Below, piece by piece: positions 1-6,817 of a DNA stretch of 15,602 bases (positions are counted from its first letter, which is position 1; each line of letters begins with the position of its first letter). This DNA comes from DASRQK01 sp964401685 (GTDB lineage Bacteria; Bacteroidota; Bacteroidia; Sphingobacteriales; Sphingobacteriaceae). The notes below the pieces were generated by a model that was not told where the DNA came from, did not search any database, and saw nothing but the letters and a program-made list of their open reading frames with translations. The position numbers and the translations under genes were made by a program. The stretch covers positions 1-15,602 of the forward strand of contig CAYNZH010000040.1 of the NCBI GenBank assembly GCA_964401685.1. Direction: 5' to 3'.

Positions 1-8
1 ATATACAG

Positions 9-39
9 TAAAAATACAAAAAATGTTCCAGAATTGCAA
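9..39 (-). promoter_or_regulatory. Candidate leftward promoter for a gene beyond the left edge
   Basis: Read on the minus strand, a TTG (37-39) is followed after exactly 20 bases by TATTTTTA (9-16). This is one mismatch from the Bacteroidota sigma-A pattern TTG-N17-23-TAnnTTTG. It lies downstream of the manC stop and points out of the window, so it would start a separate transcript to the left. The region is AT-rich, so chance is possible. I see no clear terminator hairpin for manC in bases 1-62. Confidence 0.35.
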
Positions 40-62
40 CGAAATGCCAAATATTCCGACTC

Positions 63-1148
63 TTAAATGAATTGGTCTCCAAATTCCTCCCGAACGTCGG
101 CCACTATTTTTCGCACTTCCTGCTCATCTTCCTTGGGGCAAATAAGTAGGGCGTCGTCGGATTCGGCGACGATAAAATTCTGTAAGCCTTTAAGTATGAC
201 TAGCTTGCCTTCTGGCATACGGATCATGCAATTGGAGGTGTCATAGGTGATCACGTGACCGGTGTTGGAAGCGACATTGCCCAGGTAATCCTTTTCGGCA
301 ACTTCGTAGACAGAGGACCAGGTTCCCAAATCGGACCAGCCGAAATCGACGGGTAGCACGTACACGTTGTCCGCCTTTTCCATGACCGCAAAATCTATGG
401 AAATGTTGACGGACCGCACAAAGGCACTGCCGATAAATTTGCTTTCGTCTTTGGTGTTGTAGGCTGCGCTTCCCTCAGAAAACACGTCGTTCATCTCGCC
501 TTGGTGTTGGGCCAGAGCCGAAATAATCGCACGGGCAGACCATATGAAGATACCGGCATTCCACACAAAATCTCCGCTCTGCACGAAGGTTTTTGCCAAT
601 TCCAGGTCTGGTTTCTCGGTAAAAGTTCTGACTTTTTTGAAGCCGCATTCGGTGCCATTCGTACCGTACTGTATATATCCGTAACCTGTGTCTGGACGCG
701 AGGGTTTTATCCCCAGAGTAATCAGCCAGTCTTTTTCAGCGGCCATTTTTAGGGCTTTTCGTACTTCTTCGCCAAAGGTGTCGCCGTCCATAATGAGGTG
801 ATCCGCCGGTGCAACGACCATGACGGCGTTTTCATCCAATTGACGTATTTTGTGGCTGGCATAGGCAATGCAGGGCGCAGTATTGCGCATGATGGGCTCA
901 ATGATCAATTGGGATTCAGGCATGTCCGGGATTTGAGTCTTCGTCAATCCCACGTAATTTTCGTGAGTGGCGATAAAAATGTTTGACTCGGGAATGATTT
1001 TCAGGAAACGCTCGTAGGTCGATTGCAAAAGTGTTTTTCCCGTACCCAGCATATCGATAAATTGCTTGGGGTGTTTGGTGCGGCTAACCGGCCAAAACCG
1101 GCTTCCGATTCCTCCGGCGAGGATTACTGCATAAAAGTTATTAGCCAT
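63..1148 (-). CDS. manC: Mannose-1-phosphate guanylyltransferase
   Basis: Makes GDP-mannose from GTP and mannose 1-phosphate in the cytoplasm, supplying mannose or fucose donors for LPS, capsule or exopolysaccharide. The protein has 361 residues. The N-terminal nucleotidyltransferase signature runs from about residue 9 to 29: GG at 12-13, R17, WP at 19-20, SR at 22-23 and PKQ at 27-29. Further family motifs are E84 with PIMRNTAP, APADH (113-117), FTEKP (176-180), WNAGIF (196-201) and DFGWSDLGTW (268-277). It ends after the nucleotidyltransferase and short left-handed beta-helix region, so it is the single-domain form without the C-terminal phosphomannose isomerase of longer AlgA-type enzymes. 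The ATG lies 2 bases after the kdsD stop, so the two are probably one transcript and translationally coupled. The family assignment is firm; which glycan it serves cannot be told. Confidence 0.95.
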   Translation of the reverse strand: MANNFYAVILAGGIGSRFWPVSRTKHPKQFIDMLGTGKTLLQSTYERFLKIIPESNIFIATHENYVGLTKTQIPDMPESQLIIEPIMRNTAPCIAYASHKIRQLDENAVMVVAPADHLIMDGDTFGEEVRKALKMAAEKDWLITLGIKPSRPDTGYGYIQYGTNGTECGFKKVRTFTEKPDLELAKTFVQSGDFVWNAGIFIWSARAIISALAQHQGEMNDVFSEGSAAYNTKDESKFIGSAFVRSVNISIDFAVMEKADNVYVLPVDFGWSDLGTWSSVYEVAEKDYLGNVASNTGHVITYDTSNCMIRMPEGKLVILKGLQNFIVAESDDALLICPKEDEQEVRKIVADVREEFGDQFI

Positions 1149-1150
1149 CT

Positions 1151-2116
1151 TTATATAATTCCCTCTCTGAGCAAATCTTGTATGTGAATAATGCTATTGT
1201 ATTGGCCATTTGCAGTGACTAACAACTGACTGACGTTGTTGGTTTTCATTTTTGCCAACGCATTGATCGCGAGTTCGTTTGTGTCAATCGTTTTCGGATG
1301 GGCACCCATTATTTCTTTGGCAGACAGCTGTTCGACGGGATCATTTTTCTCCAGCATTCGCCTGATATCCCCATCGGTGATAATGCCAACAAGGATACCC
1401 TGTTCCTCCACACCCACAGCTCCGAGCCGGTGTTTGGTGATCTCTACAATGATTTCTTTGACGGTTGCGTCAGGTCCTACTTTTGGTGCGCTGTTCTTCT
1501 CGACAAGGTCGCCCACGGTCAGGTAAAGCCGCTTTCCCAATGCGCCACCAGGGTGATAACGCGCAAAATCCCTATCGGTAAACTGCCTGGCTTCAATGAG
1601 GCATACAGCGAGGGCGTCACCCATAGCCATCTGTGCAGTTGTGCTGGTGGTGGGCGCCAAATCGAAGGGGCAAGCCTCCTTTTCGACGGTGGTATCCAGA
1701 ATGTAATGGGCGTTTTCTGCTAAAAAAGAGCTCATATTTCCGACTAAGGCTACAATTTTATTGTTAGTTTGCTTTAAAAGTGGTACCAGAACTTTTATTT
1801 CCGGCGTGTTGCCACTCTTAGAGATAACGATAATCAGGTCGTTTTGTTGTATCATCCCCAAATCCCCGTGAATCGCATCGGCGGCATGCATAAATAGGGA
1901 GGGTGTGCCCGTTGAATTGAGGGTTGCCACAATTTTCTGGGCGACGATCGCACTTTTGCCAATCCCGGTGATAACGACTCTTCCGTTGAGTCTAAGTATC
2001 TCATCAACAACATGATAGAAGTCGTCGTCGAGTTGTTCGCCGAGCTTCAAAAGTGCCTGTGCTTCCAGCTGGAGTGTATTAATAGCGATATTTTTTATTT
2101 CTGACTTGGTTTTCAC
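1151..2116 (-). CDS. kdsD: Arabinose-5-phosphate isomerase, KpsF/GutQ family
   Basis: Converts ribulose 5-phosphate to arabinose 5-phosphate, the first committed step towards Kdo of the LPS inner core; cytoplasmic. The 321 residues hold an SIS sugar-isomerase domain (about 35-170; GIGKSAI at 51-57, SKSGNT at 99-104, PTTSTT at 155-160) followed by two CBS domains (about 205-260 and 270-321). From memory of E. coli KdsD, active-site residues are K59, E111, E152 and H193; all four occur here with a constant offset of five, as K54, E106, E147 and H188. The start is GTG: an in-frame stop lies two codons upstream and no ATG is near, and the constant offset supports full length. It is divergent from recQ and followed by manC. 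The later Kdo enzyme KdsA lies on the other side of recQ. The GutQ paralogue cannot be excluded by sequence alone. Confidence 0.94.
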   Translation of the reverse strand: MKTKSEIKNIAINTLQLEAQALLKLGEQLDDDFYHVVDEILRLNGRVVITGIGKSAIVAQKIVATLNSTGTPSLFMHAADAIHGDLGMIQQNDLIIVISKSGNTPEIKVLVPLLKQTNNKIVALVGNMSSFLAENAHYILDTTVEKEACPFDLAPTTSTTAQMAMGDALAVCLIEARQFTDRDFARYHPGGALGKRLYLTVGDLVEKNSAPKVGPDATVKEIIVEITKHRLGAVGVEEQGILVGIITDGDIRRMLEKNDPVEQLSAKEIMGAHPKTIDTNELAINALAKMKTNNVSQLLVTANGQYNSIIHIQDLLREGII

Positions 2117-2149
2117 AATTTATTATTGTACTTTTATGATATTGATATG

Positions 2150-2205
2150 CGCAAAAATAGGTTATTTTGAGCATTATTGTTGTATTGATCTGTGTTATTT
2201 TTGCG
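2150..2205. promoter_or_regulatory. Divergent kdsD/recQ promoter region with mirror-image -7 boxes
   Basis: A 10-base inverted repeat, CGCAAAAATA (2150-2159) and TATTTTTGCG (2196-2205), places a perfect TAnnTTTG box on each strand. The minus-strand box (2152-2159) lies about 35 bases before the kdsD GTG. The plus-strand box (2196-2203) lies 11 bases before the recQ ATG. A TTG for recQ at 2177-2179 or 2180-2182 gives a somewhat short spacer of 16 or 13 bases. I see no TTG at the usual distance for kdsD. The match to the Bacteroidota -7 consensus is directly visible; promoter activity is inferred. Confidence 0.55.
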
Positions 2206-2214
2206 AAGGACGCA

Positions 2215-4407
2215 ATGGAAATCGAGAAAACTTTATTTGAAAGCCTCCAGGATTTTTTTGGCTTTGATACGTTTAAGGGAGAACAGGAAGCTATTATCAA
2301 TTCAATCCTGAAGGGTAGGGACACCTTTGTTATTATGCCGACAGGCGGAGGAAAGTCTATTTGTTATCAGTTACCCGCACTGATCAACGATGGTACGGCA
2401 ATTGTTATTTCACCGTTGATTGCCTTGATGAAAAATCAGGTGGATCAGTTAAGGGCCTTTGGTGGCAATGAGAGCATCGCGCACTTCCTTAACTCTTCCC
2501 TGAATAAAAGTGAAATCACCAAGGTAAAGCAGGATTTGCTGGATGGAAAGACGAAACTACTCTACGTAGCGCCAGAGTCCCTATCCAAGGCCGAAAACAT
2601 CGAGTTTCTGAAGCTGATAAAGATAGCTTTTGTGGCCGTGGATGAGGCGCACTGTATTTCGGAATGGGGACACGATTTTAGACCTGAGTACAGAAAAATC
2701 AGGCAGGTAATCAATAATATAGGTGATAATATCCCAATTATTGCGTTGACTGCGACTGCCACACCCAAGGTTCAGTCGGATATCAGGAAAAATCTGCAGA
2801 TGAATAATGCTCACCTTTTCAAATCTTCTTTTAACAGACCAAATCTATACTACGAAGTTCGGCCAAAAAAGAATGTGGCAAAGGAAATCGTGCGGTTTAT
2901 CAAGAATAATGTGGGCAAATCAGGCATTATCTACTGTTTGAGCCGCAAGAAAGTCGAGGAGATCGCTGAGATTCTCAATCTCAATGGTATCAAGGCTTTG
3001 CCTTACCACGCTGGTCTGGACGCAAAAACCCGAGCCGAAACCCAGGATAAGTTTCTGATGGAGGACGTGGATGTGATCGTTGCGACGATCGCCTTTGGTA
3101 TGGGTATCGATAAGCCGGATGTGCGCTATGTCATTCATCATGACATTCCTAAAAGTATGGAAGGCTACTATCAGGAGACGGGAAGGTCCGGCCGTGATGG
3201 TGGAGAAGGACATTGCCTTGCATTTTACTCTGAAAAAGATATAGAAAAACTAACCAAGTTCATGAAAGATAAGCCGGTCTCTGAAAGGGAGATTGGGACG
3301 CAGATTTTGAAGGAAGTCATCGACTATTCGGAGTCTGCGGTCTGCCGGAGAAAGCAGATCCTGCACTACTTTGGGGAGGACTATGACGAAGACAATTGCC
3401 AGAATATGTGCGATAACTGCAATTCTGAGCGAACTTTCTTTGAAGCTAAGGAGAGTTTGCTGCAGGTCTTGAAGTTTATCGCTGAGCAGGGAGATAAGTT
3501 TGATGATCATTATATAGTCAATGTGATGACCGGGCGAAGTACCCAGCAGATCGTTTCTTATAAGCACGATGAGCATACGCTGTATGGTTCGGGCAAGGAA
3601 GTGGGCGAAATCTACTGGAAATCGCTACTTCGACAGGCGGTATTGGACAATTTTCTGGAAAAGGATATTGATAATTATGGGCTGCTGGTGCTCACGCAAA
3701 AAGGGAAGGATTTTATTGCAAATCCCTATGGCATCAAATTCATTATGAATAAGGAAATGGCCGAAGCGACGGAGGACGGATCGGATGAGCCGGTTCAGCA
3801 AGCCGGTGGCGCGGTAGATACGCAGCTGCTAAAAATGCTGAAGGATCTTCGGAAAAAGATCGCTAAGCAGAAGAATCTTCCTCCCTTTGTCATTTTTCAG
3901 GATACTTCTCTGGACGAAATGTGTACACATTATCCGATCAGTCAGGAGGAACTGAGACAGATACACGGGGTAGGTAGCGGTAAGGCGATGAAATTTGGGG
4001 CGCCTTTTCTTGATCTGATTCAAAAATATGTGGATGAAAATGAGATTGACAGGCCTCAAGACTTTGTGATCAAAAGCACGGCAAACCGCTCGGCCCTGAA
4101 AATCTCGATTATCCAAAATATAGACCGAAAGATCGGTTTGGAGGATATCGCTGCGGCGAAAGGCCTCACTTATGAGGAAATCCTGAAGGAAGTCGAGTCC
4201 ATAGTCAATTCTGGAACAAAGCTCAATCTAGGTTATTTTGTGGATGAGGTCGTCGACTCCGACAGGCAGGAAGAGGTTTATGATTATTTCCGTAATGCGG
4301 AGATTGACTCCATCGACAAGGCTCTGCTGGAGCTTGGTCCGGACGATTATACGTTTGAGGAAGTGCAATTGATGCGCGTAAAATTTATCTCTGAACTGGG
4401 CAACTAA
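2215..4407 (+). CDS. recQ: ATP-dependent DNA helicase RecQ
   Basis: A 3'-5' superfamily 2 helicase acting in recombination and replication-fork repair. About 730 residues from the ATG at 2215. Visible motifs: the Q-containing motif 0 (Q24), Walker A PTGGGKS (42-48), the DEAH box (143-146) with the aromatic-rich CISEWGHDFRP loop, ALTATATP motif III, and the motif V/VI part TIAFGMGID and QETGRSGRDG. The RQC zinc site has C377, C395, C399 and C402. An HRDC domain spans about 537-605. A further region (about 625-730, containing GLEDIAAAKGLTYEEIL) resembles the C-terminal helix-turn-helix extension of Bacteroidota RecQ and makes it longer than the roughly 610-residue E. coli protein. A TTG at 2167 could add 16 residues, but that stretch holds the -7 box and is hydrophobic, unlike a RecQ N-terminus. 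Its stop overlaps the kdsA start. Confidence 0.96.
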   Translation: MEIEKTLFESLQDFFGFDTFKGEQEAIINSILKGRDTFVIMPTGGGKSICYQLPALINDGTAIVISPLIALMKNQVDQLRAFGGNESIAHFLNSSLNKSEITKVKQDLLDGKTKLLYVAPESLSKAENIEFLKLIKIAFVAVDEAHCISEWGHDFRPEYRKIRQVINNIGDNIPIIALTATATPKVQSDIRKNLQMNNAHLFKSSFNRPNLYYEVRPKKNVAKEIVRFIKNNVGKSGIIYCLSRKKVEEIAEILNLNGIKALPYHAGLDAKTRAETQDKFLMEDVDVIVATIAFGMGIDKPDVRYVIHHDIPKSMEGYYQETGRSGRDGGEGHCLAFYSEKDIEKLTKFMKDKPVSEREIGTQILKEVIDYSESAVCRRKQILHYFGEDYDEDNCQNMCDNCNSERTFFEAKESLLQVLKFIAEQGDKFDDHYIVNVMTGRSTQQIVSYKHDEHTLYGSGKEVGEIYWKSLLRQAVLDNFLEKDIDNYGLLVLTQKGKDFIANPYGIKFIMNKEMAEATEDGSDEPVQQAGGAVDTQLLKMLKDLRKKIAKQKNLPPFVIFQDTSLDEMCTHYPISQEELRQIHGVGSGKAMKFGAPFLDLIQKYVDENEIDRPQDFVIKSTANRSALKISIIQNIDRKIGLEDIAAAKGLTYEEILKEVESIVNSGTKLNLGYFVDEVVDSDRQEEVYDYFRNAEIDSIDKALLELGPDDYTFEEVQLMRVKFISELGN

Positions 4408-5234
4408 TGGGTGAACCAATAAACATAGGCAATATGCTGCCTAATATCAAACACAGAGACTCGGGAAACTTTTTTCTGATGGCGGGTCCTTGCGCAATAG
4501 AGGGTGAGGATATGGCTATGCGAATCGCGGAACGTGTCTTGGAAGTTGCTGAAAAATGGCAGATTCCGACGATTTTTAAGGGTTCGTACCGTAAAGCAAA
4601 TCGATCTCGTTTGGATTCTTTTACGGGAATTGGCGACGAAAAGGCACTAAATATTTTGCGTAAGGTCGGCGAAGCCTTTCAAGTGCCGACGGTGACAGAT
4701 ATACATGAGGCTGGTGAAGCTGAAATCGCTGCAGCCTATGTTGATGTGCTTCAGATTCCTGCATTTTTATGCAGGCAAACTGATCTTTTGGTGGCCGCAG
4801 CTGCAACTGGAAAGGTGGTCAATATCAAGAAGGGGCAGTTTCTCTCGGCAGATGCAATGAGGTTTGCCGTGACCAAGGTGCAGGAAAGTGGCAACGACAA
4901 GGTACTCTTGACTGACCGCGGCACCATGTTTGGCTATCAGGATCTGATTGTGGATTACAGGGGTATCCCTACCATGCAGAGTTTTGGTGTGCCGGTTGTA
5001 ATGGACTGCACGCATTCGTTGCAACAACCCAACCAGACATCGGGGGTGACCGGTGGGCAGCCGGCCCTGATCGAGACTATTGCCAAAGCGGCAGTCGCAG
5101 TCGGCGTCGACGGGCTTTTCATCGAAACCCATCCCGAACCGGCTACAGCAAAGTCCGATGGGGCAAATATGCTGCCTTTGGCTATGCTCGACGGTCTGAT
5201 TGAAAAACTGCATCGGATACGACAGGTATTGTAG
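4407..5234 (+). CDS. kdsA: 3-deoxy-D-manno-octulosonate 8-phosphate synthase
   Basis: Condenses phosphoenolpyruvate with arabinose 5-phosphate to Kdo 8-phosphate in the cytoplasm, feeding LPS inner-core synthesis. The 275 residues form one TIM-barrel domain. Motifs include AGPCAIE (26-32), FKGSYRKANRSR, TDIHE, FLCRQTDLL, NIKKGQF, TDRGTMFGYQ, DCTHSLQQPN and FIETHPEP. Residue C29 with H203, E240 and D251 would be the metal ligands. The metal-independent E. coli enzyme has Asn at the first position, so this looks like the metal-dependent class. The start ATG shares its A with the last base of the recQ TAA (TAATG), which suggests termination-reinitiation. The cardiolipin-synthase gene follows after 12 bases. 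Its substrate-producing partner kdsD lies on the other side of recQ. Confidence 0.96.
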   Translation: MGEPINIGNMLPNIKHRDSGNFFLMAGPCAIEGEDMAMRIAERVLEVAEKWQIPTIFKGSYRKANRSRLDSFTGIGDEKALNILRKVGEAFQVPTVTDIHEAGEAEIAAAYVDVLQIPAFLCRQTDLLVAAAATGKVVNIKKGQFLSADAMRFAVTKVQESGNDKVLLTDRGTMFGYQDLIVDYRGIPTMQSFGVPVVMDCTHSLQQPNQTSGVTGGQPALIETIAKAAVAVGVDGLFIETHPEPATAKSDGANMLPLAMLDGLIEKLHRIRQVL

Positions 5235-5246
5235 CATATTTTAGCT

Positions 5247-6746
5247 ATGGAGGTTTTTTTAAACCAATCATGGGAGGTGGTCAGGCAGTGGTATTGGTTG
5301 CCGCTTGCCTTCGTGTATATAACCATCATCCTGACCATTCTTATAGAAAACAGACAACCCGCCAAAACTATAGCCTGGATTTTGGTCATTCTTCTTTTGC
5401 CCGGCGCGGGCATTGTCTTTTATTATCTGTTTGGGCAAAAGTTTAAAAAAGTCAAGATATTTAGAGGTAAAAACAAGGAGCAAAACCTAAAACTGGTTCA
5501 GCGTTGGAATGAACTGGATATCATGCTTGATGCCAATCTGGAGGCGATCTACAAGGACATTGGTTCTTTGGCCAAAGTATTTGCTTTTATTGATAGCCAA
5601 AAAGTGGCCCCCCCGCTGCTGGGTAACAAGGTTGAACTGCTGATCAACGGCGAATCAAAATTTCCGGAAATGCTTGCGAGCATAGAGGGAGCGCGGCACC
5701 ACATCCACCTGGAGTATTATATTTTTGTTCCGGATGAGATCGGCAGCCGGATTATGGACCTGCTGATCCGTAAAGCAAGTGAAGGGGTGAAGGTGCGAAT
5801 GATCGCCGATGCCTTTGGTTCGCCGAGGATGCGACGGTACAAAAAAAGACTTGAAAAAGCTGGTGTACAGTTTGTAAGTTTTTTGCCGGTGACCATTGCC
5901 TCCCTCGCGAACAGCAACTACCGCAACCACAGAAAAATTGTCATTATCGACGGACAAATAGCCTTCGTAGGAGGAATCAACGTGAGTGATTATTACATAA
6001 ATTCGCCCCGCTCCAAACGCTATTGGCGGGATACTTCGGTGAAAATTGTTGGCCAATCTGTCGATATTCTACAAGTCTATTTTTGGCTGGACTGGCGGTT
6101 TGGAAAAGGTGAGGACTATGAACTGAGCGTGGACTATCTTTTTCACAAAAAAAAGGAACGCTACAAAAGTCTGCCCGCGCCTACAACCATGCCTGCACAC
6201 TCGGCGGTGAGTTTTGTATACAGCGATCCGGGATCGCCAGCGCCATATAATATGGAGGCGCTATTGATTGCAATCGCGGAAGCAACCGCGTCGATAAGGC
6301 TCTGTACGCCCTATTTTATCCCTAGCGACGAACTTAGTACCGCTCTCCAATTGGCAGCCGCATCCGGCGTACGTGTTGAGCTGATGATGCCCTCGAAAGC
6401 GGACTCTTATATTGTACATCATGCTTCTTTGTCTTTTATCAAGCCTCTACTGCGCCGGGGGGTCAAGGTCTATTTGTATGAAAAAGGCTTTATGCATGCG
6501 AAAACAGTCTGCGTGGACGGAAAACTTGCCTTTATTGGCACAGTAAATCTGGATATCAGGAGTTTTTACATCAATTTTGAGGCTACTGCCCTTATCGTGG
6601 ACACGGTTTTGTGCGCTGAACTTGATGCACAATTTGACCGGGACAAGGAAGTCAGTACGCTGATCGATCTGGAGAGGTGGATGCTCAGGCCAAAATGGAA
6701 GCGTGGTCTGGATTCATTGTGCAGGCTTTTGGCTCCTCTCTTATAG
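5247..6746 (+). CDS. cls: Cardiolipin synthase, phospholipase D type
   Basis: Probably makes cardiolipin from two phosphatidylglycerol molecules at the inner membrane. The 499 residues start with two transmembrane segments (about 14-33 and 43-63) separated by IENRQPAKTIAW, the usual N-terminal module of bacterial Cls. Two phospholipase D HKD motifs follow: H228-x-K230-x4-D235 in NHRKIVIID, with GGINVSD after it, and H417-x-K419-x4-D424 in MHAKTVCVD, with GTVNLDIRS after it. Both catalytic motifs are intact and the length is normal for the family. It is the third gene of a rightward recQ-kdsA-cls run. Inside it are a C7 run near 5608-5614 and an A8 run near 6147-6154, without any break in frame. 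Some family members make other phospholipids, so the substrate is inferred. Confidence 0.93.
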   Translation: MEVFLNQSWEVVRQWYWLPLAFVYITIILTILIENRQPAKTIAWILVILLLPGAGIVFYYLFGQKFKKVKIFRGKNKEQNLKLVQRWNELDIMLDANLEAIYKDIGSLAKVFAFIDSQKVAPPLLGNKVELLINGESKFPEMLASIEGARHHIHLEYYIFVPDEIGSRIMDLLIRKASEGVKVRMIADAFGSPRMRRYKKRLEKAGVQFVSFLPVTIASLANSNYRNHRKIVIIDGQIAFVGGINVSDYYINSPRSKRYWRDTSVKIVGQSVDILQVYFWLDWRFGKGEDYELSVDYLFHKKKERYKSLPAPTTMPAHSAVSFVYSDPGSPAPYNMEALLIAIAEATASIRLCTPYFIPSDELSTALQLAAASGVRVELMMPSKADSYIVHHASLSFIKPLLRRGVKVYLYEKGFMHAKTVCVDGKLAFIGTVNLDIRSFYINFEATALIVDTVLCAELDAQFDRDKEVSTLIDLERWMLRPKWKRGLDSLCRLLAPLL

Positions 6747-6766
6747 ATTTTCCGGTTAAAATCGCA

Positions 6767-6796
6767 TTTTTCCTTCGAAAAACCCTATATTTAGGG
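6767..6796 (+). other. Two adjoining small hairpins between cls and the next gene
   Basis: TTTTTC (6767-6772) pairs with GAAAAA (6777-6782) around a CTTC loop. Directly next to it CCCTA (6783-6787) pairs with TAGGG (6792-6796) around TATT. Neither has a following T-tract, so they are not typical terminators. The second overlaps TATATTTA (6786-6793), one base from the TAnnTTTG -7 box and about 24 bases before the next ATG, so this spot may be a promoter instead. No TTG lies at the usual distance. The 71-base gap holds nothing else I can identify. Confidence 0.3.
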
Positions 6797-6817
6797 CATT
6801 AAAATTCAATAATATTC

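Noticed and set aside
1298..1723. 141-codon open frame on the plus strand inside kdsD
   Set aside because: It is antisense to a clearly conserved gene and has no recognisable domain.
2167..2214. N-terminal extension of RecQ from a TTG, with a signal-peptide-like hydrophobic run
   Set aside because: The stretch contains the -7 promoter box, uses a rare start codon, and a cytoplasmic helicase should not have a signal peptide. The ATG at 2215 gives a normal RecQ N-terminus.
4767..5237. 156-codon minus-strand frame over kdsA, and a similar one overlapping cls
   Set aside because: Cys- and His-rich random-looking translations opposite conserved coding sequence; no promoter or family match visible.
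5608..6154. C7 and A8 runs in cls as phase-variation switches
   Set aside because: They are short, the frame is intact, and cls is not a typical phase-variable gene.
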